38,849 nucleotides of DNA from Ruegeria sp. HKCCD8929 (GTDB taxonomy: Bacteria; Pseudomonadota; Alphaproteobacteria; Rhodobacterales; Rhodobacteraceae). This document shows, one piece after another, positions 16,306-23,903 of the stretch (the stretch's first letter is position 1; the number at the start of each line of letters is the position of its first letter). The notes under the pieces are model-generated. The model did not search any database, was not told the origin of the DNA, and was given only the letters and a program-made list of their open reading frames with translations. The stretch covers positions 1 to 38,849 of the forward strand of contig NZ_WPZY01000030.1 of assembly GCF_013031405.1 (NCBI RefSeq). Reading direction: 5' to 3'. Both the position numbers and the translations under genes were made by a program.

Positions 16306-17186
16306 CTGAGCAGCCCCTCCAGATACGCACCGTAATCGTTATGGGCAAAGATCCGCGCCTGCGCCCGCAGCCGGTCGGCATCGATCCAGCCGCGCGCATG
16401 GGCGATCTCTTCCAGACAGCCGATCTGCAACCCCTGCCGCGCCTCCAGCGTGCGCACGAAATTGCCCGCATCCAGCAGCGCCGAAGGCGTGCCCACATCG
16501 AACCAGGCATGGCCCCGCCCCAGGGTTTCGACCGTCAGCAGCCCATCGTCGAGATAAAGCTGCAACAGATCGGTGATCTCCAGCTCGCCCCGGGCCGAGG
16601 GGCGGATCTGCCGCGCCCGCCCGGGCGCGCTGCCGTCCAGGAAATACAGCCCCGTCACCGCGTAATCCGAGGGCGGGTGTTCGGGCTTTTCGACGATCCC
16701 GCGGGCCCGGCCTTGGGCATCGAAATCCAGCACGCCATAGCGCCGCGGATCAGCGGCGCGGTAGCCGAAGACGGTGCCGCCCGGGTCCCGCGCATCCGCC
16801 GCCGCCAGCATCTGCTGCAACCCCTGCCCGAAAAACAGGTTGTCCCCCAGCACCAGCGCCGAGGGGCTGCCCGCAAGGAATTCTTCGGCCAGCAGATAGG
16901 CCTGCGCCAGCCCGTCGGGGCTGGGCTGCGTCAGATAGCTCAGCCGCACCCCCCACTGGCTGCCATCGCCCAGGGTGTTCTCGAACTGCGCCCGATCCCG
17001 CGGCGTGGTGATCACGCAGATCTCGCGGATGCCCGCCAGCATCAGCACCGACAGGGGGTAATAGATCATCGGCTTGTCATAGACCGGCAGCAACTGCTTC
17101 GAGACCGCCAAAGTCACGGGATAGAGCCTTGTATTCTGCCCTCCGGCCAGAATGATCCCCTTGCGCGCGGTATCCTCTCCGGTCAT
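16302..17186 (-). CDS. rmlA: Glucose-1-phosphate thymidylyltransferase (RmlA)
   Basis: A 294-residue enzyme making dTDP-glucose, the first step to dTDP-L-rhamnose. Family hallmarks are SKQLLPVYDKPMIYYPLSVL, PSPDGLAQAY, LVLGDNLFFG (metal Asp), RYGVLDFD, VEKPEHPPSDYAVTGLYF, PSARGELEITDL and a C-terminal NDYGAYLEGLL. The signature loop reads GGQNTRL, not the near-invariant GGxGTRL, and the second metal region reads AWFDVGT in place of AWLDTGT. The codons at the altered loop are clean (GGG CAG AAT ACA), with no frame problem. It overlaps rmlD upstream and the GT4 gene downstream by ATGA at both ends. Confidence 0.92.
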   Translation of the reverse strand: MTGEDTARKGIILAGGQNTRLYPVTLAVSKQLLPVYDKPMIYYPLSVLMLAGIREICVITTPRDRAQFENTLGDGSQWGVRLSYLTQPSPDGLAQAYLLAEEFLAGSPSALVLGDNLFFGQGLQQMLAAADARDPGGTVFGYRAADPRRYGVLDFDAQGRARGIVEKPEHPPSDYAVTGLYFLDGSAPGRARQIRPSARGELEITDLLQLYLDDGLLTVETLGRGHAWFDVGTPSALLDAGNFVRTLEARQGLQIGCLEEIAHARGWIDADRLRAQARIFAHNDYGAYLEGLLR

Positions 17187-18034
17187 GCGGCCTCTCCTCT
17201 CTCCTGCAACAGGATACGCAGGTCCTGCCGCCAGTCGGGGCGGGCCAGACCGAAGGTGGCGGTAAACGCGGTGCAGTCGAGGCGGGAATTCAACGGCCGC
17301 CGTGCCGGGGCGGGATAATGGGATGAGGGCACATCCTCGATCTCGCAGGCCAGCCCCGCCTGCGCCACGATCTCGCGGGCAAACCCGGCCCGGCTCACCT
17401 CCGGGGTGCCCGCGAAATGATAAAGCCCCGCCTTGCCCGAATCGCCGGCTAGCTGGTCAGCCACCGCCAGACAGGCCGCCGCCAGCGCCCGCGCCGGGGT
17501 CGGCCCGCCGATCTGGTCATCCACCACTGCCAGGCGCTCGCGCTCCCGCGCGCGGGCCAGCAGGGTGGTGACGAAATTGCCGTCCTGCCCGGAAAATACC
17601 CAAGCGGTGCGGATCACCGCCCAGGCGCCCCCTGCCCCGGCCACCGCCCGCTCACCGGCCAGTTTGGAGCGGCCATAGGCGTTGAGCGGGGCGGGGCGGT
17701 CCCCGGGCCCCCACGGCGCCGCACCGCTGCCGTCAAAGACGTAATCGGTCGACACCGAGACAAACGGCACTCCAAGCCGCGCGCATTCCTGTGCCATCGC
17801 CCCGGGGGTTTCGGCATTGACCACTATCGCCTGCGCCTCTTCCGCCTCGGCCCGGTCGACGGCGGTATAGGCGGCGGCGTTGATCACCGCCCGGGGTTTG
17901 ATCACCCGGATCGCCGCGACACAGGCCGTCGGATCGGACAGATCGGCCCGGTCGCGCCCAAGGCATGTCACCTGCGCCTGCGCCGCCAACGCCTGCGCCA
18001 GCTGACCGGTCCGCCCGAACACCAACAGGGTCAT
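17183..18034 (-). CDS. rmlD: dTDP-4-dehydrorhamnose reductase (RmlD)
   Basis: A 283-residue SDR reductase for the last step of dTDP-L-rhamnose synthesis. It begins TLLVFGRTGQLAQALAA (NADPH loop) and has INAAAYTAVDRAE, VSTDYVFDG, and YGRSKLAGE (catalytic Tyr and Lys). IRTAWVFS, DDQIGGPTPA and YHFAG are further RmlD hallmarks. The frame is open upstream to 18529, but that part is antisense to rmlB's end and crosses a hairpin repeat; ATG 18034 has a GGGGGAGGGG ribosome-binding site. Stop and rmlA start overlap by ATGA. Confidence 0.93.
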   Translation of the reverse strand: MTLLVFGRTGQLAQALAAQAQVTCLGRDRADLSDPTACVAAIRVIKPRAVINAAAYTAVDRAEAEEAQAIVVNAETPGAMAQECARLGVPFVSVSTDYVFDGSGAAPWGPGDRPAPLNAYGRSKLAGERAVAGAGGAWAVIRTAWVFSGQDGNFVTTLLARARERERLAVVDDQIGGPTPARALAAACLAVADQLAGDSGKAGLYHFAGTPEVSRAGFAREIVAQAGLACEIEDVPSSHYPAPARRPLNSRLDCTAFTATFGLARPDWRQDLRILLQERGEAA

Positions 18035-18060
18035 GCGCCCCCCTCCCCCACTTCTTCTTG

Positions 18061-18143
18061 CAAAAAATACGCCCGCCGGAGGCTCGGCTTTCCGTCGGAA
18101 AGCCGAATTTCGATGCCTCCGGCGGGGATATTTGCAGCAAGAG
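18061..18143. repeat. Nested hairpin repeat between rmlB and rmlD
   Basis: Outer arms CCCGCCGGAGGC (18072-18083) and GCCTCCGGCGGG (18115-18126) enclose an inner hairpin TCGGCTTTCC (18084-18093) / GGAAAGCCGA (18097-18106). Flanks are a mirrored CTTCTTCTTGCAAAAAATA and GATATTTGCAGCAAGAGGAAG. It is the only large gap inside the rml operon. A second, weaker copy of the design is at 23811-23868. It may be an extragenic palindrome that stabilises or partly terminates the transcript. Confidence 0.75.
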
Positions 18144-18158
18144 GAAGAACGCTTCGCA

Positions 18159-19196
18159 TTACCCGGCCCCCAGCCGTTCGCCGACCCCATCGCGGCCCAG
18201 CAGCGCCTGCCACCAGCCGGTATTGTCGAGATACCATCCCACCGTGCGCTTGAGCCCCTCGTCCAGTGCCACGCGCGGCTGCCAGCCCAGTTCCTGCCGC
18301 AAGCGCGTGGTGTCGAGCGCATAGCGTAGGTCATGACCGGGTCGGTCGGTGACAAAACGGATTTGCTCCGCATAAGGCGCGGGCCCCGGGCGAAGCTCGT
18401 CGAGGATGGCGCAGATTTGGCGCACCAGATCGATATTGCGCGCCTCCTGCCCGCCGCCGATATTGTAGCTACGCCCCGCCCGGCCCTTCTGCGCCAGCTG
18501 CAGCAGCGCCTCGGCATGATCCTCGACATAAAGCCACTCGCGCCGGTTCTCGCCCTGCCCGTAGACCGGGATCGGCCGCCCCGCCAACGCCGCCATGATC
18601 ACCACCGGGATCAGCTTTTCGGGAAACTGGCGCGGCCCGTAGGTGTTCGAACCATGGCTGATCATCACCGGCAGCCCATAGGTCTCGGCCCAGGCCTGCA
18701 CCAGATGATCGCCCCCCGCCTTCGAGGCGGAATAGGGCGAGCGGGGGGCATAAGGCGCGTGTTCGGTGAACGTCCCCTCCCCGTCCAGCGAGCCATAGAC
18801 CTCATCGGTCGAGACCTGCAGGAATCGGAACTCCGGCGGCTTGCCCAGCCCGGCCCAATAGGCGCGCGCGGCCTCGAGCAGAGTGAAGGTGCCTGTCACA
18901 TTGGTCTCGACGAAGGGGGTGGGGTCGTCGATCGAACGGTCCACATGGGATTCGGCAGCCAGGTTCAGGATCGCCTGCGGACGATGCGCCGCCAAGGCCG
19001 CATCCATTGCCGCGCGGTCGCGAATATCAGTCTCTAAAAAGCGGTGTTCGGGGTGATCCTCCACCTCGGCCAGGCTGTCCCGCGTGGCCGCATAAGTCAG
19101 CGCATCCACAGTGACGACCTGGTGCCCGGCCCGCAGCGCCTGCCGCACCAACGCCGATCCGATGAACCCGGCCCCGCCGGTGATCAACAGCCTCAT
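18159..19196 (-). CDS. rmlB: dTDP-glucose 4,6-dehydratase (RmlB)
   Basis: A 345-residue extended SDR that converts dTDP-glucose to dTDP-4-keto-6-deoxyglucose. MRLLITGGAGFIGSALVRQ holds the NAD loop, NLAAESHVDRSIDDP is the substrate region, STDEVYGSLDGEG supplies the catalytic Thr-Asp-Glu, and YSASKAGGDHLV the YxxxK pair. NTYGPRQFPEKLIPVVI, NRREWLYVEDHAEAL and YNIGGGQEARNIDLV complete the signature. Its start overlaps the rmlC stop by ATGA; 124 bases with a hairpin repeat separate it from rmlD. Confidence 0.96.
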   Translation of the reverse strand: MRLLITGGAGFIGSALVRQALRAGHQVVTVDALTYAATRDSLAEVEDHPEHRFLETDIRDRAAMDAALAAHRPQAILNLAAESHVDRSIDDPTPFVETNVTGTFTLLEAARAYWAGLGKPPEFRFLQVSTDEVYGSLDGEGTFTEHAPYAPRSPYSASKAGGDHLVQAWAETYGLPVMISHGSNTYGPRQFPEKLIPVVIMAALAGRPIPVYGQGENRREWLYVEDHAEALLQLAQKGRAGRSYNIGGGQEARNIDLVRQICAILDELRPGPAPYAEQIRFVTDRPGHDLRYALDTTRLRQELGWQPRVALDEGLKRTVGWYLDNTGWWQALLGRDGVGERLGAG

Positions 19197-19753
19197 GGCG
19201 CGCCCTCCCAGACAAAGGGGCTGTCAAACTCGGCCAGCGGCGGCGCGGCGGCGTCTTTCTCGCTCAACACCGGAGTGCCGCCCAGCCCCCAGTCGATGCC
19301 GCAGCTGTCCCAGCGCACCGCACCGTCGCAATCGGGCGCATAAGCGGCCGAGCATTTGTAAAGCGCCTCGGTCCCCGGCGCCCGGGTGACGAAGCCGTGC
19401 AGGAACCCGGCAGGGATGAACAACTGCCGGCCGTTCCCGGCGCTCAGCTCGATCCCGAACCAGCGCCCATAAGTGGGTGAGCCCTTGCGGATATCGACCG
19501 CCACATCAAAAAGCGCGCCATGCCCACAGCGCACCAGCTTGGCCTGCGCATGGGGCGGCGCCTGGAAATGCAGCCCGCGCAACGTGCCCGCACGGTCGGA
19601 CACCGACTGGTTGTCCTGAACGAAATCCAGCCCGATCCCGTGCCCGGCCAATGTCCTCTGGTTCCAGCTTTCGCAGAAAAACCCACGTGCATCGGCAATG
19701 CGGCGCGGGGTCAGCACCCGCAGACCGGGCAAGGGGGTGTCATCCACCTGCAT
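19193..19753 (-). CDS. rmlC: dTDP-4-dehydrorhamnose 3,5-epimerase (RmlC)
   Basis: A 186-residue cupin enzyme of normal length. It has PRRIADARGFFCESWN, DFVQDNQSVSDRAGTLRGLHFQAPP (catalytic His in RGLHFQ), VRCGHGALFDVAVDIRKGSPTYG and IPAGFLHGFVT. It epimerises dTDP-4-keto-6-deoxyglucose at C3 and C5. ATG 19753 was chosen; a TTG two codons upstream lies nearer the AAAGAGG ribosome-binding site and is possible. This is the first sugar gene behind repA, 94 bases after its stop, on the same strand, so repA and rml genes may share a transcript. Confidence 0.94.
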   Translation of the reverse strand: MQVDDTPLPGLRVLTPRRIADARGFFCESWNQRTLAGHGIGLDFVQDNQSVSDRAGTLRGLHFQAPPHAQAKLVRCGHGALFDVAVDIRKGSPTYGRWFGIELSAGNGRQLFIPAGFLHGFVTRAPGTEALYKCSAAYAPDCDGAVRWDSCGIDWGLGGTPVLSEKDAAAPPLAEFDSPFVWEGAP

Positions 19754-19847
19754 GATCAAACCGCCTCTTTCAGGACCGGCCCAAACGGGGGGCGCGCAGC
19801 GATCCTAGATCGAAACCGGGTCCAGTACAGCCCCCGCATCTCCGGCC

Positions 19848-20867
19848 TCAGCCCCCTGCCCGCTTCTTGACCCAGCCCAGAAAGGCGGCATCCGGCTTGC
19901 GCAGCCGCGGCGCGCCTGAGCGGGCCCAGACACCGCGCCACTCGGCCTCGAGCGCGTAGACATCCGCCCCCGGCATCAGGCGGCGCGCCTGCTCCAGCGC
20001 CTCCGAGCCCAGCACGGGCGGCGGCGCGTCCGGTTCGATCAGGCCCGCGCGCGGGGTGAACCGGATCAGGTCGCCCGGCTCCTCGCGCATCTCGTAATCG
20101 GGCAGGTGGTCGGCCTCGATCATGTCGCGCAGCATCTTGCGGAACACCCGGCGGGGCGAGGCGCTGCCGGATTTCTTGCACAGCGTGTCCACGGAAACGG
20201 TCCAACCGGGCTGGCGTCCGCAATGTTTGCGCGCCAGCTCGTAGATCCGCCGTTCCAGCGGTTTGCGCAGCCGGAAGTAATCGCGGCTGAGCGTCAGGAC
20301 CGATTTCGACAGCACCGCGCGATAGAGCCAGTCCGACAGCGTTACCGCCACGCTGACCATGCGCCCGCCCCGGGTTTTCCGCACGATCTCCCAGCGTTCG
20401 ATCAGGCCGAAGCCGGTGGTGGTCTCCTGCTCGCCGGTAACGATATTGGTGGTGATGCGGGTGCCCGCCAGCCGCTCGAACGCCTCACGCAGCCGCCGGT
20501 AAGCGTCACCAGAGGTTTCGCGATTGGTGGCCACCAGCAGATCATGCGCCTTCAGATGCAGCGTCCGGCTGACCGCGCGGCCAGCATTGAGCGCCGCCAT
20601 CAGCTGGCTGATGCAAAAGATCAGGATGTCCTTGTCATGGATCGTCGCCAGCCCCTTGACCGAGGGCGTCACCGTGATCTGCACCCCGTTATGCCGGTAG
20701 TCCAGAATGCGCCGGTCGGGCCGCGTCGCCAGCGAGAACAGCGGATGTTCCATGCTGGCGAGGTCATCCTTGGGGATCGCATCGAAAATATCGCAGAGGA
20801 AGAAATCGCCCTGCCGTGTCCGGTCGGGAAGAAGCCCCCCTGCCCCGTCTGTCACTGCCCTGCCCAT
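19848..20867 (-). CDS. repA: Plasmid replication initiator RepA
   Basis: A 339-residue initiator of the RepA family found on Rhodobacterales plasmids. The core LATRPDRRILDYRHNGVQITVTPSV, TIHDKDILIFCISQL, ALNAGRAVSRTLHLKAHDLL, YRRLREAFERLAGTRITTNI and YFRLRKPLERRIYELARKHC suggests two winged-helix domains that bind iterons. ATG 20867 behind GAGAGGG was chosen over an in-frame start at 20951, which lies inside the first iteron and DnaA-box region. It is divergent from parA across the origin. The C-terminal end AFLGWVKKRAGG is basic. The rhamnose operon follows on the same strand. Confidence 0.9.
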   Translation of the reverse strand: MGRAVTDGAGGLLPDRTRQGDFFLCDIFDAIPKDDLASMEHPLFSLATRPDRRILDYRHNGVQITVTPSVKGLATIHDKDILIFCISQLMAALNAGRAVSRTLHLKAHDLLVATNRETSGDAYRRLREAFERLAGTRITTNIVTGEQETTTGFGLIERWEIVRKTRGGRMVSVAVTLSDWLYRAVLSKSVLTLSRDYFRLRKPLERRIYELARKHCGRQPGWTVSVDTLCKKSGSASPRRVFRKMLRDMIEADHLPDYEMREEPGDLIRFTPRAGLIEPDAPPPVLGSEALEQARRLMPGADVYALEAEWRGVWARSGAPRLRKPDAAFLGWVKKRAGG

Positions 20868-20931
20868 GGCCCTCTCGCGGTCGGTATCCGACTCGTTTTC
20901 TTTCGTGGTTTTAGTGACACCTACCCTAGAG

Positions 20932-20940
20932 TTATCCACA
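20932..20940 (+). promoter_or_regulatory. DnaA box
   Basis: TTATCCACA, a full match to the DnaA-box consensus TTATNCACA, 12 bases from the first iteron. Confidence 0.75.
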
Positions 20941-20951
20941 TGCCCGCACAA

Positions 20952-21012
20952 CGGGGGTTCGGAGTCGCCTGAGCGGGGGTTCGGAATCGCTTCTTCGGGG
21001 TTTCAGAGTCGG
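20952..21012 (+). repeat. Three 22-bp-spaced iterons
   Basis: CGGGGGTTCGGAGTCGC at 20952-20968, CGGGGGTTCGGAATCGC at 20974-20990 and a diverged CGGGGTTTCAGAGTCGG at 20996-21012. The starts are exactly 22 bases apart, two helical turns, as expected for RepA binding on one face of the DNA. Confidence 0.8.
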
Positions 21013-21192
21013 GCGCTTACCGAAAAATCCGCACAATATCCTGTTTTTCAACGCAAAAGCGGACAGCAGAACATCCCCGTAACAGTAAATAACACGAATC
21101 TAACACTATAAAAAATCGCTTACATCCCACGGATGCGCTAGGATGGCCCTGATATTCCCCTTATTTGCTGAGAAAAATCGCTTCTTGTGCGC

Positions 21193-21236
21193 GTTTTCCT
21201 TCCATGTGCTGCGTTTTTCGGTATCATGAGGAAAAC
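21193..21236. promoter_or_regulatory. Inverted repeat ahead of parA
   Basis: GTTTTCCT (21193-21200) and AGGAAAAC (21229-21236) are perfect complements with 28 bases between, 25 bases ahead of the parA start. It could be an operator for ParA autoregulation or part of the promoter. Confidence 0.3.
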
Positions 21237-21260
21237 ACAATACATCGAGCGGTTTTCATC

Positions 21261-22649
21261 ATGGCCAAGGACAGCACTCCCCTCCCCCCTTATTTCAACA
21301 TCGACCCCGATGCGGCACTGGCGGACCTGGACTTACCCACAAGCACTGGCGGCTTTGCCGAGATTGCCGAGGCCTGTACGCGGGGCCGGGCCGATCTGGC
21401 CAGCCGGGGCATGGATGAAAAAGGACGCAAATCGCTGCGCCTGTTCTCCACCTGGGAAATCACCCGCTATCTGATCCCCGTGGCCCAGGCCCATTTCCGC
21501 CGCGTGCTGAAGCAGAACCCCGAACTGCCGCAGGGCCAGTCCGAGACCGAGGGCGGTGCCAAGTGGTTCACGCTGGATGAGGTACTGCGGCTGCGCGCGT
21601 TTTTCGGGGCGCAAGGGTCGAAGGCCAAGAACTACCTGCCCTATCGCCCTGCCGGTCAGCCCGCCAAGATGGTGGCGGTGGCCAATTTCAAAGGCGGCGT
21701 GGGCAAGACCAGCACGGCGGCGCATCTGGCGATGTCGGCAGCACTCGACGGCTACAAGGTGCTGGTGGTCGATCTCGACAGTCAGGGCTCGATGACCTCG
21801 ATCTTCGGCGGCCGGGTCGAGGATGAGTGGCAGACCGCTTTCCCTCTTCTGGCCCGCCACTATGCGGAATATCTGCGCATCGAGAACCAGCGCCGTATGG
21901 ACCGGGGCGATCCGCCCCAGCCGCTGGACGAAGCGCTGACCGCGTCGCTGGAGATGACCGCCAGCGACGTGATCCAGCCCACCCACTGGCCCAATATCGA
22001 CCTGATCGGCGCGCAGCTGAACCTCTACTGGGCCGAGTTCCAGATCCCCGTCTGGCGGATGCAGGCGCGCGGCTGGAAGCTGTGGGATGCGCTGACCGAC
22101 CGGCTCGAGGCGGATGGGGTGTTGGACCGCTACGATCTGGTGTTCATCGACACCCCCCCTGCCCTCGGCTATCTGACCATCAACGGGCTGGCGGCCTCGG
22201 ACATCCTGCTGGTGCCGCTCGGGGCGTCGTTTCTGGAGTTTGATTCCACGGGCCGGTTCTTCGACATGCTGCATTCCACCTTCCAGTCCATCGAAGAGGG
22301 CGAGAATGTCGCCGCCCGCGCCCTGGGCCGCCCCGAGATGGCGTTCGAATGGGATGCGGTGCGCGCGGTGGTCACCCGCTATGACGGGGCGCAGCAGGGC
22401 GAACTTTCGGCTCTGATGCAGGCATATTTGGGCAAAACACTGTCCCCGCACCGGCAGGATTTCACCGCGCTGATCGGGCAGGCGGGCGAACAGGTGAACG
22501 GCATCTACGAGGCCGATTACCGCGATTTCAACCGCGAGACCTATGCGCGCGGTCGTGAAACATTCGATGCCACCTATGCCGCCTTCAAGCGCCTGTTGCT
22601 GGGTGTGTGGCGGCGGGATGAGCTGGCGGCGCAGCAGGCGGCGGAATGA
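21261..22649 (+). CDS. parA: ParA partition ATPase with N-terminal DNA-binding domain
   Basis: A 462-residue ParA of the large type Ia kind. Residues about 40-125 form a helix-rich segment (LFSTWEITRYLIPVAQAHFRR, WFTLDEVLRLRAFFGAQGSK) resembling a MerR-like operator-binding domain. The deviant Walker A box KGGVGKTS lies at residues 144-151, with VLVVDLDSQGSMTSIFG (A' box) and LVFIDTPPALGYLTING (Walker B) behind. It moves or positions plasmid copies on the nucleoid and usually represses its own operon. ATG 21261 was chosen for the conserved MAKDS start; the frame extends upstream without support. parB follows after 31 bases. Confidence 0.93.
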   Translation: MAKDSTPLPPYFNIDPDAALADLDLPTSTGGFAEIAEACTRGRADLASRGMDEKGRKSLRLFSTWEITRYLIPVAQAHFRRVLKQNPELPQGQSETEGGAKWFTLDEVLRLRAFFGAQGSKAKNYLPYRPAGQPAKMVAVANFKGGVGKTSTAAHLAMSAALDGYKVLVVDLDSQGSMTSIFGGRVEDEWQTAFPLLARHYAEYLRIENQRRMDRGDPPQPLDEALTASLEMTASDVIQPTHWPNIDLIGAQLNLYWAEFQIPVWRMQARGWKLWDALTDRLEADGVLDRYDLVFIDTPPALGYLTINGLAASDILLVPLGASFLEFDSTGRFFDMLHSTFQSIEEGENVAARALGRPEMAFEWDAVRAVVTRYDGAQQGELSALMQAYLGKTLSPHRQDFTALIGQAGEQVNGIYEADYRDFNRETYARGRETFDATYAAFKRLLLGVWRRDELAAQQAAE

Positions 22650-22680
22650 TCCCGCAAAGGGACAGGTGAGGAGAGCAGAG

Positions 22681-23757
22681 ATGGCAAAACGCAAACGACT
22701 GACCCCGGCCCAGCCCAGCTATCTGAGCGGCCCCGCCTCTGGCCAGCGGGCGCCCGAGACCAAGGCGATGCCTCTGGGTGCGGGTGCCGCGCCAATTGCG
22801 CAGGTGGCAGGTGAGGCCTCGGCCACGGCAGCGCTGGAAGAGGTGGCGCAGGAATTGCAGAGCGCCCGGACCGAGGGCCGAATGATCGAGCTTCTGCCGC
22901 TTGAGGCGGTCGACGAGCGCCATCTGGTGCGCGACCGTCTGGAGCAGAACGAGGACGAGATGGCCTCGCTGGTGGACAGCCTGCGCGCCCGCGGCCAGCA
23001 GATGCCCATCGAGGTGGTCGCCCTGCCCTCGCCTGCCGGTGGTTGCAGCCACGGCCTGATCTCGGGCTGGCGGCGGCTGACGGCGCTGCGGCGGCTTTAC
23101 AAGGAAACCTCGGACCCGAAATTCGGCACCGTGCGGGCGATGGTGATCACGCCGGACACCGCGCAGGATGCCTATGTGTCGATGGTCGAGGAAAACGAGA
23201 TCCGGGTGAACCTCAGCCATTACGAACGCGCGCGCATCGCGGTGCGGGCGATGAAGGAGGGGGTCTATCCCACTCAGAAGGCAGCGCTGCAGGGGCTCTT
23301 CGGCAATGCCACGCGGTCGAAACGCTCAAAGATCGGCACGTTCATCCTGCTGGTCGAGGCGTTTGACGCGGTGCTCTGGTTCCCTTCGGCCATCAGCGAA
23401 AAGCTGGGTCTGGCACTGGCGCGTGAAATGGGCCGCGATCCGGGTTTTGCCGATGCGCTGAAAAAGCGGCTGCAGGGCAGCCCCCGCGACAGTGCCGAGG
23501 CCGAGATGCGGATTCTGGCAGAGGCCCTGACCGAGCGGCAGGTCCCCCCTGCTCCGCCCACCGACCCCGACCTGCCCACGCGGCCCCGCCTGCGCTCCGC
23601 CGGTCCGGCCACGGCGGCGGGTGAACGGATCGTGACCCGGGTGACGGCTGGCATAGAAATGCGATTCACCCCGGATCAGAGCCGCATCGAGCTGGTGGGG
23701 GACGGTGTTTCTGACCAGCTTGCCGAGGCGCTGCAGGACTGGCTGCGCACCCTCTGA
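22681..23757 (+). CDS. parB: ParB partition protein
   Basis: A 358-residue centromere-binding protein. The ParB/Srx-like N domain includes ERHLVRDRLEQNEDEMASLVDSL, IEVVALP, and ISGWRRLTALRRL near residue 128, corresponding to the GxRR CTP-binding motif, and VEENEIRVNLSHYERARIA matches the ENxxR box. A helix-turn-helix region (PTQKAALQGLFGNATRSKRSKIG) follows, and the C-terminal 50 residues are probably the dimerisation domain. The start has a strong GAGGAG ribosome-binding site. It would bind the parS-like palindrome at 23882. Confidence 0.9.
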   Translation: MAKRKRLTPAQPSYLSGPASGQRAPETKAMPLGAGAAPIAQVAGEASATAALEEVAQELQSARTEGRMIELLPLEAVDERHLVRDRLEQNEDEMASLVDSLRARGQQMPIEVVALPSPAGGCSHGLISGWRRLTALRRLYKETSDPKFGTVRAMVITPDTAQDAYVSMVEENEIRVNLSHYERARIAVRAMKEGVYPTQKAALQGLFGNATRSKRSKIGTFILLVEAFDAVLWFPSAISEKLGLALAREMGRDPGFADALKKRLQGSPRDSAEAEMRILAEALTERQVPPAPPTDPDLPTRPRLRSAGPATAAGERIVTRVTAGIEMRFTPDQSRIELVGDGVSDQLAEALQDWLRTL

Positions 23758-23786
23758 CGGGTTACGTCTCCAGACGGCTTGCCATG

Positions 23787-23812
23787 AAAAAAGGGGCGCT
23801 CCCCTGCCCCTT
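23787..23812 (-). terminator. Bidirectional intrinsic terminator between parB and ugd
   Basis: GGGGC (23793-23797) pairs with GCCCC (23806-23810). On the minus strand the stem is followed by six T residues (complement of AAAAAA at 23787-23792), a good terminator for ugd. On the plus strand the stem is followed by TTCTTCT, weaker, for parB. Confidence 0.65.
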
Positions 23813-23868
23813 CTTCTGTTTGAAAATATCCCGGAGCGCGAGGCAGAGCCTCGCAAAAGGTCACTCCG
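23811..23868. repeat. Nested hairpin repeat, second copy
   Basis: Outer arms CGGAG (23832-23836) and CTCCG (23864-23868) enclose an inner GCGAGGC (23838-23844) / GCCTCGC (23848-23854). The left flank CTTCTTCTGTTTGAAAATAT resembles the flank of the copy at 18061. Confidence 0.55.
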
Positions 23869-23881
23869 CTAACATCCGCAG

Positions 23882-23903
23882 AATGTTTCGCGCGCGAAAC
23901 ATT
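23882..23903. promoter_or_regulatory. parS-like palindrome
   Basis: A perfect 22-base palindrome with core TGTTTCGCGCGCGAAACA. The canonical chromosomal parS is TGTTTCACGTGAAACA; the arms TGTTTC/GAAACA are the same with a 6-base GCGCGC centre. It lies 124 bases behind parB and touches the ugd stop codon. A ParB-binding centromere is the best reading. Confidence 0.7.

Larger units (their letters stand above)
20868..21260. other. Plasmid replication origin (oriV) between repA and parA
   Basis: About 390 bases between divergent repA and parA. It contains a perfect DnaA box (20932-20940), three iterons at exact 22-base spacing (20952-21012), and then an AT-rich stretch (about 21020-21120, with AATATC, AGTAAATAACAC and CTATAAAAAATC) suited to strand opening. 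Promoters for both operons must also lie here. The order DnaA box, iterons, AT-rich region is that of iteron-controlled origins. Confidence 0.8.

Noticed and set aside
18035..18529. N-terminal extension of rmlD to 448 residues
   Set aside because: It crosses the nested hairpin and runs antisense-frame through rmlB; ATG 18034 has a strong ribosome-binding site and gives the normal RmlD length.
21333..22694. Long minus-strand open frame
   Set aside because: Antisense to parA with its Walker motifs.
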